Source: Ectopseudomonas khazarica (GTDB lineage Bacteria > Pseudomonadota > Gammaproteobacteria > Pseudomonadales > Pseudomonadaceae). From it: 61,053 nucleotides of DNA. Below, in pieces: positions 28,384 to 36,828 of this stretch. Each line of letters starts with the position of its first letter. The first letter of the stretch is position 1. The notes beneath the pieces were generated by a model. That model was not told the origin of the DNA. It ran no database searches and saw only the letters and a list, made by a program, of their open reading frames with translations. The DNA lies in NCBI RefSeq assembly GCF_004521985.1, contig NZ_SBHZ01000025.1, forward strand, positions 1 through 61,053, given 5' to 3'. The position numbers and the translations under genes were made by a program.

Positions 28384-28764
28384 ATGCGCTCGATCCCGTT
28401 GTCCCTGCTGGTCGCCCTGGTGCTGATCGGCTCTGCGGCACAGGCAGAAGAGGAAACCGTTCCGCCTGCTCCTGCGCCAGTCAGCGTCGACGCCGACCAC
28501 CAGCTGCTCGAACAGCGCCTGGCGCAAAGCGAACAACTGCGCAGCGAGCAGGAAGCGAGCAGCACCGTGCAGTTGCAGCGCCTGCGCCAGGAGAACCAGC
28601 GCCTGCGCATGCAGCTCAAGGAAAGCCAGGCGCAGGTGCAACCCAGCCTGCTGAGCGACACGCAGACCTGGTTCGCCCTGGGCGCCGGGCTCAGCCTGGT
28701 CTCGATCTTCGTCGGCGCGTTGCTGCGCGGCAATCGCAAGAGCCGCCGCGAGTGGATCAACTGA
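28384..28764 (+). CDS. Exported coiled-coil protein with C-terminal membrane anchor
   Basis: This 126-residue protein has no known function. It has a signal peptide (residues 1-21, cut after AAQA), a Pro-rich spacer, a coiled coil rich in Gln, Glu and Arg (about 37-86), and one C-terminal hydrophobic segment (about 93-111) ending in a basic RGNRKSRREW tail. The anchor and tail resemble those of the SH3-domain YgiM/TIGR04211 family, but the SH3 domain is missing. It lies three bases before the response-regulator gene, so it is probably part of the Cpx-like operon and might be an envelope component of it; that role is inference. Confidence 0.75.
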   Translation: MRSIPLSLLVALVLIGSAAQAEEETVPPAPAPVSVDADHQLLEQRLAQSEQLRSEQEASSTVQLQRLRQENQRLRMQLKESQAQVQPSLLSDTQTWFALGAGLSLVSIFVGALLRGNRKSRREWIN

Positions 28765-28767
28765 ACC

Positions 28768-29445
28768 ATGAGCCGACTGCTGCTGATCGACGATGACCAG
28801 GAACTCTGCGAGCTGCTCGCCAGCTGGCTGACCCAGGAAGGCTTCCAGGTCACCGCCTGCCATGAAGCCGGCAGCGCCCGCCAGGCCCTCGCCTCGCAGG
28901 CGCCCGACGCCGTGGTGCTGGACGTGATGCTGCCGGACGGCAGCGGCCTGGAGCTGCTCAAGCAGCTGCGTGGTGAACATGCAGAGCTGCCGGTACTGAT
29001 GCTCTCGGCCCGAGGCGAGCCGCTGGACCGCATTCTCGGCCTGGAGCTGGGCGCCGACGACTACCTGGCCAAACCCTGCGACCCACGCGAGCTGACCGCC
29101 CGCCTGCGCGCCGTGCTGCGGCGCACGGCGCCCGCACCGGCGAGCAGCCAGCTGGAGCTGGGCGACCTCAGCTTCAGCCCCAATCGCGGCGTGGTCAGCA
29201 TCGCCGAACATGACGTGCCGCTGACCCTGTCCGAAAGTCGCCTGCTGGAGGCTCTGCTGCGCCAGCCCGGCGAGCCGGTGGACAAGCAGGCCCTGGCGCA
29301 GCTCGCCCTGGGCCGCAAGCTGACGCTCTACGACCGCAGCCTGGACATGCACGTCAGCAACCTGCGCAAGAAGCTCGGCCCGCACCCGGATGGCCGCCCG
29401 CGCATCGTCGCCCTGCGCAGCCGTGGCTATTACTACGCCCCCTGA
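28768..29445 (+). CDS. cpxR: OmpR-family response regulator, CpxR-like
   Basis: This 225-residue two-component regulator has a receiver domain (residues 1-115) with the acidic pocket Asp8-Asp10, phospho-acceptor Asp52 in VVLDVMLPDG, and the switch lysine in YLAKPCDPRE, followed by a winged-helix DNA-binding domain (about 125-225, with LTLSESRLLEALL and SLDMHVSNLRKKLG). The neighbours, a Spy/CpxP-like chaperone gene and a CpxA-like kinase gene, point to an envelope-stress system like that of P. aeruginosa PA3204-3206. A tandem TTTAC-N6-TTTAC box follows the gene, ahead of the chaperone gene. The Cpx name rests on this context and could be replaced by another OmpR-type label. Confidence 0.88.
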   Translation: MSRLLLIDDDQELCELLASWLTQEGFQVTACHEAGSARQALASQAPDAVVLDVMLPDGSGLELLKQLRGEHAELPVLMLSARGEPLDRILGLELGADDYLAKPCDPRELTARLRAVLRRTAPAPASSQLELGDLSFSPNRGVVSIAEHDVPLTLSESRLLEALLRQPGEPVDKQALAQLALGRKLTLYDRSLDMHVSNLRKKLGPHPDGRPRIVALRSRGYYYAP

Positions 29446-29485
29446 GCATGCTGCCGGCGCTGCGTAAACAGCCTGCAACATCGCC

Positions 29486-29501
29486 TTTACCCAAGCTTTA
29501 C
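29486..29501 (+). promoter_or_regulatory. CpxR-like box ahead of the Spy-like gene
   Basis: TTTACCCAAGCTTTAC is two TTTAC half-sites six bases apart, the reverse complement of the GTAAA-N-GTAAA pattern bound by CpxR in enterobacteria. It ends 82 bases before the chaperone start, with a CATACT -10-like word 32 bases downstream. A lone GTAAA lies just upstream at 29464-29468. An almost identical box occurs at 44013-44028. Confidence 0.62.
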
Positions 29502-29583
29502 CGTCGCCTGACCGCCCTTGACCTTGACCGCCGCATACTGAGCCCATCCGGTCGTTACCGGTTTCGAGACAAGGAGAATCACC

Positions 29584-29997
29584 ATGCGCAAGACCCTCAC
29601 CGCCCTGCTGTTCGCCGCGACCCTGCCGACCCTGGCTTTCGCCATGCCCATGGAAGACGGCGGCCCGCGTCATCACGACCGTGGCCCCGACATGTTCAAG
29701 GAGCTGAACCTGAGCAAGGAGCAGCGCCAGGAGTTCCGCAAGCTGATGGGCGAGCAGATGAAGAGCCATCGCGACATCACCAAGCGCTACCTGGACAAGC
29801 TGCCGGAAGCCGAGAAACAGGCCATGAAGAAAGAGCTGGACAAGGCCCGCGCCGACCAGCACAAGGCCCTGCGTGACCTGCTCAACCCGGAACAGCAGAA
29901 GGCGTTCGACGAGCACCAGAAGAAGATGGAGGCACGTCGCGCCGAAATGGCCGAGTTCAAGGCCTGGAAGGCCGACAAGGACAAGAACGCCAACTGA
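29584..29997 (+). CDS. Spy/CpxP-like periplasmic LTXXQ protein
   Basis: This 137-residue protein has a signal peptide (residues 1-20, AFA cleavage) and a mature chain of charged amphipathic helices with two LTxxQ-type motifs (LNLSKEQRQEF near residue 41, LLNPEQQKAF near residue 99), the signature of Spy and CpxP. In enterobacteria these are periplasmic chaperones or inhibitors of the Cpx sensor. The gene lies between the regulator and kinase genes and has its own CpxR-like box, so it should be induced by the system and feed back on it; this is inference. The ATG follows AAGGAG. A short His/Asp/Gly-rich segment follows the signal peptide. Confidence 0.88.
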   Translation: MRKTLTALLFAATLPTLAFAMPMEDGGPRHHDRGPDMFKELNLSKEQRQEFRKLMGEQMKSHRDITKRYLDKLPEAEKQAMKKELDKARADQHKALRDLLNPEQQKAFDEHQKKMEARRAEMAEFKAWKADKDKNAN

Positions 29998-30062
29998 CAT
30001 CCATCTCCATCGATCCGCCGCCGCGCCCTCCGGGCCCGGCGGCTTCTGCATGAGGACATCGC

Positions 30063-31391
30063 GTGCGTTCATTGTTCTGGCGCATCCTGGCGACATTCTG
30101 GCTGGCCATCGCCCTGGTGGCCGGCCTGTCCCTGCTGCTGGGCCGCGCCCTCAACCAGGACGCCTGGGTCCTCAGCATGCACCCGGGCCTGGACGGCCTC
30201 GACAGCGAGTGGGTCCGGCGCTACGAACACGATGGGCAGGAAGCCGCCCAGGACTTCCTCGAACAGCGCAAACGCCGCTACCGCATCGACACCCAGGTGC
30301 TCGGCGAAAGCGGCCAGTCGCTGGTCAGGGGCACCTTTCCATCACGCGCCGCCGCCTTCGAGGCGCGCCAGCGCGATGAACGACGCCTGCCCTGGCGCCG
30401 TCTGACGGCCGAGTACACCAGCCCGGAAAGCGGCGAGAGCTACCTGTTCATCTACCGCATCCCGCACCCCGAACTCGCCGCCTGGCACCGGGGCAGCCTG
30501 TTCTGGCCGCTCAGCGCGCTGGTGATCGCCCTGGTGGTACTGACGCTGTTCAGCCTGCTGCTGACGCTGTCGATTACCCGCCCGCTGGACCGCCTGCGCG
30601 GCGCCGTGCACGACCTGGGGCAGACCGCCTACCAGCAGAACAGCCTGGCGCGTCTGGCCACGCGCCGCGACGAACTGGGCCTGCTGGCCAAGGACTTCAA
30701 CCGCATGGGCGAACGCCTGCAAGGACTGATCGGCAGCCAGCGCCAGTTATTGCGCGACGTTTCCCACGAGCTGCGCTCGCCCCTGGCCCGCCTGCGCATC
30801 GCCCTGGCCCTGGCGGAACGGGCCAGCCCTACGGAACGGGACAAGCTGTGGCCGCGCCTCAGCCAGGAATGCGATCGCCTGGAAGCGCTGATCAGTGAGA
30901 TCCTGGCCCTCGCCCGCCTGGATGCCGACACCGGTGCAGCGCAGCCGGTCGACCTCGCCGCCCTGCTCGACAAGCTGCAGGAGGACGCGCGCCTGACCGC
31001 TCCCGAACAGCGACTGCAGATCGACCTGGAGCCGGGCATTCAGCTCATGGGCTGGCCGGACATGCTCGAACGTGCGCTCGACAACCTGCTGCGCAATGCC
31101 CTGCGCTTCAATCCACCCGAGCAGCCGGTGCTGATCCGGGTGCAGCGCCAGCAACAGCGCCTGCTGCTGAGCGTGCGCGACCATGGCCCGGGCGTTGCCG
31201 AGGCGCACCTGCAGCAGCTGGGCAAGCCGTTCTTTCGCGCGCCCGCTCAGAGCGCAGCCGGGCATGGCCTGGGGCTGGCCATCGCCCGCCGCGCGGCACA
31301 GCGCCACAGTGGCGAGCTGCTGCTGGCCAATCACCCGGAGGGTGGCTTCATCGCCACCCTCAGCCTGCCGCTCAAGCAGCAGGCGGGCTGA
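30063..31391 (+). CDS. cpxS: CpxA-like sensor histidine kinase
   Basis: This 442-residue membrane kinase has an N-terminal transmembrane helix (about residues 8-27), a ~110-residue periplasmic sensor region, a second helix (about 145-168), a HAMP domain, the dimerisation/phospho-acceptor box DVSHELRSPLARLR near residue 236, and an HATPase domain with N-box LLRNALRF, DHGPGV and GHGLGLAIARR. It should phosphorylate the response regulator two genes upstream. The start is a GTG with GAGGA six bases ahead. It lies 65 bases after the Spy-like gene on the same strand. The cpxS name follows P. aeruginosa use and is context-based. Confidence 0.88.
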   Translation: MRSLFWRILATFWLAIALVAGLSLLLGRALNQDAWVLSMHPGLDGLDSEWVRRYEHDGQEAAQDFLEQRKRRYRIDTQVLGESGQSLVRGTFPSRAAAFEARQRDERRLPWRRLTAEYTSPESGESYLFIYRIPHPELAAWHRGSLFWPLSALVIALVVLTLFSLLLTLSITRPLDRLRGAVHDLGQTAYQQNSLARLATRRDELGLLAKDFNRMGERLQGLIGSQRQLLRDVSHELRSPLARLRIALALAERASPTERDKLWPRLSQECDRLEALISEILALARLDADTGAAQPVDLAALLDKLQEDARLTAPEQRLQIDLEPGIQLMGWPDMLERALDNLLRNALRFNPPEQPVLIRVQRQQQRLLLSVRDHGPGVAEAHLQQLGKPFFRAPAQSAAGHGLGLAIARRAAQRHSGELLLANHPEGGFIATLSLPLKQQAG

Positions 31392-31403
31392 TCAGCGCAG
31401 CGC

Positions 31404-31964
31404 TCAGCCGTTCCAGGCGCTGACGAAATCCTCGAGCGCCAGCTCCGGCGCGCGACGCAGCTCGCGCTCCGCTGTGCCGAGGTAGAGATAGGCGATGATC
31501 TGCTCGTCCGCCGCCAGGCCCAGGCCCTTGCCGACATGCGCGTCGTAGGCCATGTCGCCGGTGCGCCAGACGGCACCGATACCCTGGGCATGAGCGGCCA
31601 GCAGCATGCCGTGCGCCGCACACCCGGCGGCGATCACCTGCTCGGACTCGGGAACCTTGGGATGCGCCTGGACCCGTGCGATCACCACCACCAGCAGCGG
31701 CGCACGCAGCGGCATGCCACGGGCCTTGCTCAGCGCCTCGGGCGTCGCCTGGGAATCCTTCACCTGCAGCGCCTCGGCGAACAATTCGCCCATGCGCTCA
31801 CGCGCCTCGCCCTCGATGGTGAGAAAGCGCCACGGACGCAGTTGCCCGTGATCAGGGGCACGCAGGGCGGCGCGGAACAGCAGCTCACGCTGCGCCGCAT
31901 CCGGCGCCGGGTCGACCAGACGGGGAACGGAAACACGGTTGAGCAGAGCGTCGAGAGCCTCCAT
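31404..31964 (-). CDS. Nitroreductase family protein (YdjA type)
   Basis: This 186-residue FMN-dependent oxidoreductase matches the minimal YdjA nitroreductases. RAALRAPDHGQLRPWRFL near residue 35 is the FMN-binding signature (usually SHGNLQPWRF-like), and AAGCAAHGMLLAAHAQGIGAVWRTG is the second conserved segment. The physiological electron acceptor is not known. I start at the ATG giving MEALDALL, because AAGGAGG stands six bases ahead; the upstream open stretch lies in a repeat. It converges with the sensor kinase gene, leaving only 12 bases between the stops. Confidence 0.9.
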   Translation of the reverse strand: MEALDALLNRVSVPRLVDPAPDAAQRELLFRAALRAPDHGQLRPWRFLTIEGEARERMGELFAEALQVKDSQATPEALSKARGMPLRAPLLVVVIARVQAHPKVPESEQVIAAGCAAHGMLLAAHAQGIGAVWRTGDMAYDAHVGKGLGLAADEQIIAYLYLGTAERELRRAPELALEDFVSAWNG

Positions 31965-31998
31965 CGGCCACCTCCTTGAAACGAAGAACGCGCATTCT

Positions 31999-32050
31999 CG
32001 GTGCTGCACGCTACAGGCTGCAAGCTCAGGCGGAGGCCTGAAGCCCAGCA
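31999..32050. repeat. CTTGCAGC-rich repeat (copy C)
   Basis: Read on the minus strand, this gap between ydjA-like and ykgJ-like genes contains GCTTGCAGCCTGTAGCGTGC, which matches the right arm of the pheA-hisC gap repeat (CTTGCAGCCTGTGGCTCGCA) at most positions. A GGCCTGAAGC / GGCTTCAGG-type pair lies beside it. It is the third member of the same intergenic repeat family in this window. Confidence 0.5.
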
Positions 32051-32080
32051 ATGCGGCACCGGCGCTGCTGGAGGCGACGG

Positions 32081-32452
32081 TCAGGCGACCCGGTCGGGCG
32101 ATATCACCGGTTTCACCGGTGGCGTCAACGGCGGCAGCCCATGTGCCTTGCGGGCCTCGTCACAACGCGGGTTGTGCACGCCGTTCTCCCAGGAGGCCTG
32201 GAAGTCGCGGCAACTGCTCGAACGCTGCTCGTACAGGGTGCAGCGCACGCCGCCGCCGACATCGCCGAGCAGCTGGACACAACGTGCCGGCTTGCTCTCG
32301 GTGCCACGCATCGCGACATAGTGAGGGCTGATCTGGATCACCTGTTCATCGGGGACGCTGCCGCCAGCGGATTGGCATTCGCCCCAGAAGAAGGACACAC
32401 GAAAGAACGCGCAGCAGGCGCCGCACGTGAGGCAGGGATTAGCTTCGGACAT
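32081..32452 (-). CDS. YkgJ-family cysteine-cluster protein
   Basis: This 123-residue protein belongs to the YkgJ/UPF0153 group of small proteins thought to bind zinc or an iron-sulfur cluster. The N-terminal CLTCGACC (residues 7-14) gives the C-x2-C-x2-CC pattern, and further cysteines follow in GECQ, ARCVQL, VRCTLY, SSCRDF and NPRCDEA. It has no signal peptide. The ATG lacks a clear ribosome-binding site. It stands alone, divergent from trkH across 298 bases. Its substrate, if it is an enzyme, is unknown. Confidence 0.88.
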   Translation of the reverse strand: MSEANPCLTCGACCAFFRVSFFWGECQSAGGSVPDEQVIQISPHYVAMRGTESKPARCVQLLGDVGGGVRCTLYEQRSSSCRDFQASWENGVHNPRCDEARKAHGLPPLTPPVKPVISPDRVA

Positions 32453-32692
32453 TTTGGGGAAGGACTCGGAAACCGACGGACGCCGGCAACGGACGGCTAT
32501 TCTATGCGCGGCCATGCGCTTGTAAAGCCCCCTCCCACGGCTCGCGAGAAAAGCGCTGCAAGCGGCCCTGCCCGGGCGCTGAGAGGCGCATGCGCGAGCA
32601 CGCTGGAGAGGCTCGTTTACACTGTCCGCAAAGCGCGTTCTCGCCTGCCAGCGCCACGCCCGCCTGGTTTTCACCCAGCCGGGTTGCAGCGG

Positions 32693-32720
32693 TTTACAGC
32701 CGCCCGTCGGTGGGTAGAAT
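32693..32720 (+). promoter_or_regulatory. Sigma-70 promoter candidate for trkH
   Basis: TTTACA at 32693-32698 and TAGAAT at 32715-32720 are separated by 16 bases, each differing from the consensus hexamer at one position. A transcript would start near 32727, giving a leader of about 24 bases before the first trkH start codon. Confidence 0.6.
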
Positions 32721-32750
32721 GGCGCATTTCCAACCGCCAGAGCCCCCTAC

Positions 32751-34205
32751 ATGGCCTTGCCGACGCTGCGCATCATCGGATTCATCATCGGCATATTCCT
32801 GATTACCCTGGCGGTGAGCATGGCCATCCCCATGCTGACCCTGCTGATCTTCGAGCACCCCGAAGACCTCAACGCCTTCCTCTGGTCCAGCCTGATCACC
32901 CTGATTGCCGGCCTGGCGCTGGTCATCCCCGGACGTCCGCAGAATGCCCAGCTGCGCCCACGCGACATGTACCTGCTCACCACGGGCAGTTGGAGCGTGG
33001 TGTGCAGCTTCGCCGCGCTGCCCATGATGCTGATCGCGCACATCAGCTACACCGACGCGGTTTTCGAGACCATGTCGGGTATCACCACCACCGGTTCCAC
33101 GGTGCTGACGGGGCTGGATCACCTGTCGCCGGGCATCCTCATCTGGCGCTCCATGCTGCAGTGGCTCGGCGGCATCGGCTTCATCGGCATGGCAGTGGCG
33201 ATCCTGCCGCTGCTGCGCGTGGGCGGCATGCGCCTGTTCCAGACCGAATCGTCGGACTGGGGCGAGAAGGTGATGCCGCGCTCGCACGTGGCCGCCAAGT
33301 ACCTGCTGCTGGTTTACGTGGCCCTCACCCTGCTGGGCATTCTGGCCTACTGGGCTGCCGGCATGAACCTGTTCGACGCGGTCAACCATGCCATGACCTC
33401 GATTTCCACCGGTGGCTACTCCACCTCGGACTCGTCGCTGGCCAACTGGCCACAACCGGCCGTGCACTGGACGGCCGTCGTCCTGATGCTGCTCGGCGGC
33501 ATGCCCTTCATGCTCTACGTCGCCTTCGTCCGGGGCAACCGCCAGGCCTTGTTCAAGGATCATCAGGTGCGCGGCTTCATCGGTTTCCTGCTGCTGACCT
33601 GGCTGGTGTTCGGCACCTGGCTGTGGATCAACTCGGAATACGCCTGGCTGGACGCCATTCGCATCGTCGCGGTGAACGTCACCTCGGTGGTCACCACCAC
33701 CGGCTTTGCCCTCGGCGACTACACCACCTGGGGCAGCTTCGCGGTCCTGCTGTTCTTCTACCTGACCTTCATGGGCGGCTGCTCCGGCTCGACCTCCGGC
33801 GGCCTGAAGATCTTCCGCTTCCAGGTCGCCTACGTGCTGCTCAAGGCCAACCTGATGCAACTGGTGCACCCACGGGCGGTGATCAAGCAGCAGTACAACA
33901 ACCACAACCTGGACGAGGAGATCGTGCGCTCGCTGATCACCTTCTCCTTCTTCTTCACCATCACCATCGGCGTCCTCGCCCTGGCACTGACCCTGACCGG
34001 CCTGGACTGGGTCACCGCCCTGACCGGCGCCGCCACCGCGGTGTGCAACGTCGGGCCGGGCCTCGGCCCGATCATCGGCCCGGCCGGCAACTTCGCCAGC
34101 CTGCCCGACTCGGCCAAATGGCTGCTGTCCATCGGCATGCTGCTGGGCCGCCTGGAAATCCTTACCGTCCTGGTGCTGGTCACCCGCAGCTTCTGGAAAC
34201 ACTGA
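32751..34205 (+). CDS. trkH: Trk potassium uptake protein TrkH (copy 1)
   Basis: This 484-residue inner-membrane protein is the ion-conducting subunit of a Trk K+ transporter, expected to work with the cytosolic regulator TrkA, which is not encoded here. The four pore-loop motifs of the family are present in order: SGITTTGSTV, MTSISTGGYSTS, VVTTTGFALGD and VCNVGPGLG, alternating with about ten transmembrane helices. GGCSGSTSGGLKIFRF is the conserved segment after the third loop. It begins ~24 bases after a good promoter candidate and ends three bases before a second trkH on the same strand. Confidence 0.95.
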   Translation: MALPTLRIIGFIIGIFLITLAVSMAIPMLTLLIFEHPEDLNAFLWSSLITLIAGLALVIPGRPQNAQLRPRDMYLLTTGSWSVVCSFAALPMMLIAHISYTDAVFETMSGITTTGSTVLTGLDHLSPGILIWRSMLQWLGGIGFIGMAVAILPLLRVGGMRLFQTESSDWGEKVMPRSHVAAKYLLLVYVALTLLGILAYWAAGMNLFDAVNHAMTSISTGGYSTSDSSLANWPQPAVHWTAVVLMLLGGMPFMLYVAFVRGNRQALFKDHQVRGFIGFLLLTWLVFGTWLWINSEYAWLDAIRIVAVNVTSVVTTTGFALGDYTTWGSFAVLLFFYLTFMGGCSGSTSGGLKIFRFQVAYVLLKANLMQLVHPRAVIKQQYNNHNLDEEIVRSLITFSFFFTITIGVLALALTLTGLDWVTALTGAATAVCNVGPGLGPIIGPAGNFASLPDSAKWLLSIGMLLGRLEILTVLVLVTRSFWKH

Positions 34206-34208
34206 TCG

Positions 34209-35663
34209 ATGCCTCTGTCCAGCCTGCGCATTCTCGCCTTCATCAACGGCATTTTCCTCATCACCCTGGCGCTGAGCATGCTGGTGCCGGTGATCACCCT
34301 GCTGATCTTCGAACAGCCACAGGGCATCAATGCCTTCCTCTGGTCCAGCCTGATCACGGCCCTGACCGGCATCGTCATGATCGCCCAGGGCCGACCGCAG
34401 CAGACCCAGCTGCGCCCGCGCGACATGTACATGCTGACGGTTTCGAGCTGGGTGATGGTGTCGATCTTCGCCGCCTTGCCGTTCATCTTCGCCGAGCGCG
34501 CGAGCATCACCGACGCCTACTTCGAGAGCATGTCCGGCATCACCGCCACCGGCGCGACGGTCTTCAGCGGCCTGGACGACATGTCGCCGGGCACGCTGAT
34601 CTGGCGCTCGCTGCTGCACTGGCTCGGCGGCATCGGCTTCATCGCCATGGCCGTGGCGATCCTGCCGATGCTGCGCATCGGTGGCATGCGCCTGTTCCAG
34701 ACCGAGTCCTCGGACCGCTCGGAGAAGGTCATGCCGCGCTCGCACATGGTCGCCAAATACATGGTGCTGGCCTACGTCGGCCTCAGCGCCATCGCCGTAC
34801 TGGCCTTCTGGCTGGCCGGGATGGGCCTGTTCGATTCGATCAACCACGCCATGTCGGCCATCGCCACCGGCGGCTTCTCCACCTCCGACTCGTCGCTGGG
34901 CAAATGGCAGCAGCCCGCCATCCACTGGGTCGCGGTGCTGGTGATGATTCTCGGCAGCCTGCCCTTCGTCCTCTACGTCACGGCGATGCGCGGCAATTAC
35001 CGGCCCCTGCTGCGGGATGCCCAGGTGCACGGCTTCCTGCTCCTGCTGCTGGGCAGCTGGCTGGTGCTGGCCTGCTGGAAATGGATGACCACCGACCTCT
35101 ACTGGCTCGATGCCCTGCGCCTGGTGGCGGTGAACATCACCTCGATCATGACCACCACCGGCTTCGCCGTCGGCGACTACCACCTGTGGGGCCCCTTCGC
35201 CAGCATGATCTTTTTCTACCTGGGCTTCGTCGGCGGCTGCTCCGGCTCGACCGCCGGCGGCCTCAAGGTGTTCCGTTTCCAGGTGGCCTACATCCTGCTC
35301 AAGGCCAACCTCAAGCAGCTGATCCACCCGCGCGCGGTGATCAAGCAGCAGTACAACCGCCACCGCCTGGACGAGGACATCGTTCGCTCGATCCTCGCCT
35401 TCGCCTTCTTCTACACCATCACCATCGCGACGCTGGCGCTGGCCGTGGCCATGTGCGGAGTGGACTGGATCACCTCGCTCACCGGCGCCGCCGCCATGGT
35501 CTCCGGGGTGGGCCCGGGGATGGGCGAGATGGTCGGCCCGGCAGGCAACTACGCCGGCATCCCCGACCTGGCCAAGTGGCTGCTGACCCTGGGCATGCTC
35601 CTCGGGCGCCTGGAGATCCTCACCGTGCTGGTGCTGCTGTTCCCTGCTTTCTGGCGCCACTGA
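34209..35663 (+). CDS. trkH: Trk potassium uptake protein TrkH (copy 2)
   Basis: This 484-residue paralogue of the preceding gene has the same length and topology and must have arisen by tandem duplication. Pore-loop motifs read SGITATGATV, MSAIATGGFSTS, IMTTTGFAVGD and VSGVGPGMG: the fourth loop has Gly where copy 1 and most TrkH proteins have Asn (NVGPG). GGCSGSTAGGLKVFRF is conserved. The stop-to-start distance of three bases from copy 1 indicates co-translation. The two copies may give different affinity or cation preference, as paired Trk subunits do elsewhere; this is inference. Confidence 0.94.
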   Translation: MPLSSLRILAFINGIFLITLALSMLVPVITLLIFEQPQGINAFLWSSLITALTGIVMIAQGRPQQTQLRPRDMYMLTVSSWVMVSIFAALPFIFAERASITDAYFESMSGITATGATVFSGLDDMSPGTLIWRSLLHWLGGIGFIAMAVAILPMLRIGGMRLFQTESSDRSEKVMPRSHMVAKYMVLAYVGLSAIAVLAFWLAGMGLFDSINHAMSAIATGGFSTSDSSLGKWQQPAIHWVAVLVMILGSLPFVLYVTAMRGNYRPLLRDAQVHGFLLLLLGSWLVLACWKWMTTDLYWLDALRLVAVNITSIMTTTGFAVGDYHLWGPFASMIFFYLGFVGGCSGSTAGGLKVFRFQVAYILLKANLKQLIHPRAVIKQQYNRHRLDEDIVRSILAFAFFYTITIATLALAVAMCGVDWITSLTGAAAMVSGVGPGMGEMVGPAGNYAGIPDLAKWLLTLGMLLGRLEILTVLVLLFPAFWRH

Positions 35664-35681
35664 GACGGCAGCGCGCCTCTC

Positions 35682-36695
35682 TCACTGGCCAGGCACACGC
35701 CGGCTGCGGTATTCCCCCGGCGTCTCGCCGAACCAGCGGCGAAACGCCCTGAAGAAGTTGCTGGGGTCGGCAAAGCCGAGCAGATAGGCGACCTCCAGCA
35801 GCGTCAGATCGACCTGCCCCAGGTACTGCTCGGCCAGCTCGCGGCGAGTGTCGTCGAGCAACTGCTGGTAGCTGGTGCCCTCCTCCTGCAGCCGTCGCTG
35901 CAAGGTGCGCTGCGACAGGTGCAGCGCCTGCGCCACCACCTCGCGTCGCGGCTCCCCCTGCGGCAACAGGCGACACAGCACCTGGCGCGCCTGATGGGTC
36001 ACCCGGCTGCTGCAGAAGCGCGCCAGGTACTCCCCGGCAAAGCGGTCGTGCAACTGCGCCAGGGCCTCGTTGGCGCTGGGCAGCGGGGCCTCCAGGTCGG
36101 CGCGCTCGAAGATCAGCCCGTAGTGCTCGGCATTGAAGCGCAGCGGCGCCTGGAACACCTGCTGATAGGGGGCCAGGTCGGCAGGCGCCGGGCCTTGCAG
36201 GCGGATTTCACGCGGGCGGATGAGCTTGCCGGTCATCCAGCGACAGAATGCCAGGCAGTAGGCCAGCGAGGCCTCGGCGCTCTGCCGCGCCGGCGGCAGG
36301 CGGTCGCCATGGATGGCCAGGGTCAGTGCGTAACCGTCGGGCTGCGCCAGGAAATTCAGGTCGGCCCCTTCGCCGATGATGCGCTGGTAGCGCACCAGGC
36401 GGGTGAAGCCGTCGCGCAGGTTGCGGCTGGACATCAGCGCGTAACCCACCACATGGAAGGACGCAGGACGCACCACCTGCGCCATGTTCAGACCGATCGC
36501 CGGGTTGCCGGACAGGGCCACGGCGCGCTGCCACAGGCGGGTCATGCCATCTTGCGGAAAGCGCGCATCCGGGTCGTTCAGCGCGGCGTAGTCCATGCCC
36601 AGTTCGGCGAACAGCCCGGCACAGTCGACACCGCCCAGCTCCAGTGCCTGCACGATGGCCAAGGCCCAGTTGGAAGATGTGGTTCTTTCACTCAT
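35682..36695 (-). CDS. AraC-family regulator of the OruR/ArgR-like type
   Basis: This 337-residue protein has a ~220-residue N-terminal domain of the Arabinose_bd/OruR type (QALELGGVDCAGLFAELGMD ... LGLNMAQVV-like segments) and a C-terminal AraC helix-turn-helix pair (about 235-330, with LHLSQRTLQRRLQEEG and YLLGFADPSNFFRAFRRWFG). Such proteins usually activate an adjacent catabolic operon upon binding its substrate. The gene is divergent from an Mpo1-like / HD-protein pair across 133 bases that hold an inverted repeat GTCAGTG...CACTGAC (36769-36775 and 36804-36810), a possible operator. The inducer is unknown. Confidence 0.88.
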   Translation of the reverse strand: MSERTTSSNWALAIVQALELGGVDCAGLFAELGMDYAALNDPDARFPQDGMTRLWQRAVALSGNPAIGLNMAQVVRPASFHVVGYALMSSRNLRDGFTRLVRYQRIIGEGADLNFLAQPDGYALTLAIHGDRLPPARQSAEASLAYCLAFCRWMTGKLIRPREIRLQGPAPADLAPYQQVFQAPLRFNAEHYGLIFERADLEAPLPSANEALAQLHDRFAGEYLARFCSSRVTHQARQVLCRLLPQGEPRREVVAQALHLSQRTLQRRLQEEGTSYQQLLDDTRRELAEQYLGQVDLTLLEVAYLLGFADPSNFFRAFRRWFGETPGEYRSRRVPGQ

Positions 36696-36794
36696 CGTCT
36701 TGTTCTTATGTAGATCAGGCCAGCAAGGTCAGAGTTGGCGGCCCAAGGATACTAGACTGGCACCTTAAGTCAGTGGCCCATGGAGACAGCCGCT

Positions 36795-36801
36795 CTAGAC
36801 T
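36795..36801 (+). promoter_or_regulatory. Sigma-S-like -10 element (CTAGACT) of the Mpo1-like operon
   Basis: CTAGACT ends 27 bases before the Mpo1-like start codon and has no clear -35 partner. It differs at one base from CTATACT, the -10 form favoured by RpoS. The same heptamer stands at a similar distance before csaA and lapG. Confidence 0.35.
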
Positions 36802-36828
36802 GACACTGACAATAACAGGAGGTGCGCC

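Noticed and set aside
32051..35752. Very long open frames on both strands (over 980 codons) across the trkH pair
   Set aside because: They are shadows of the two TrkH genes: low-complexity His/Arg/Gly/Gln-rich translations without domains, as expected in high-GC DNA.
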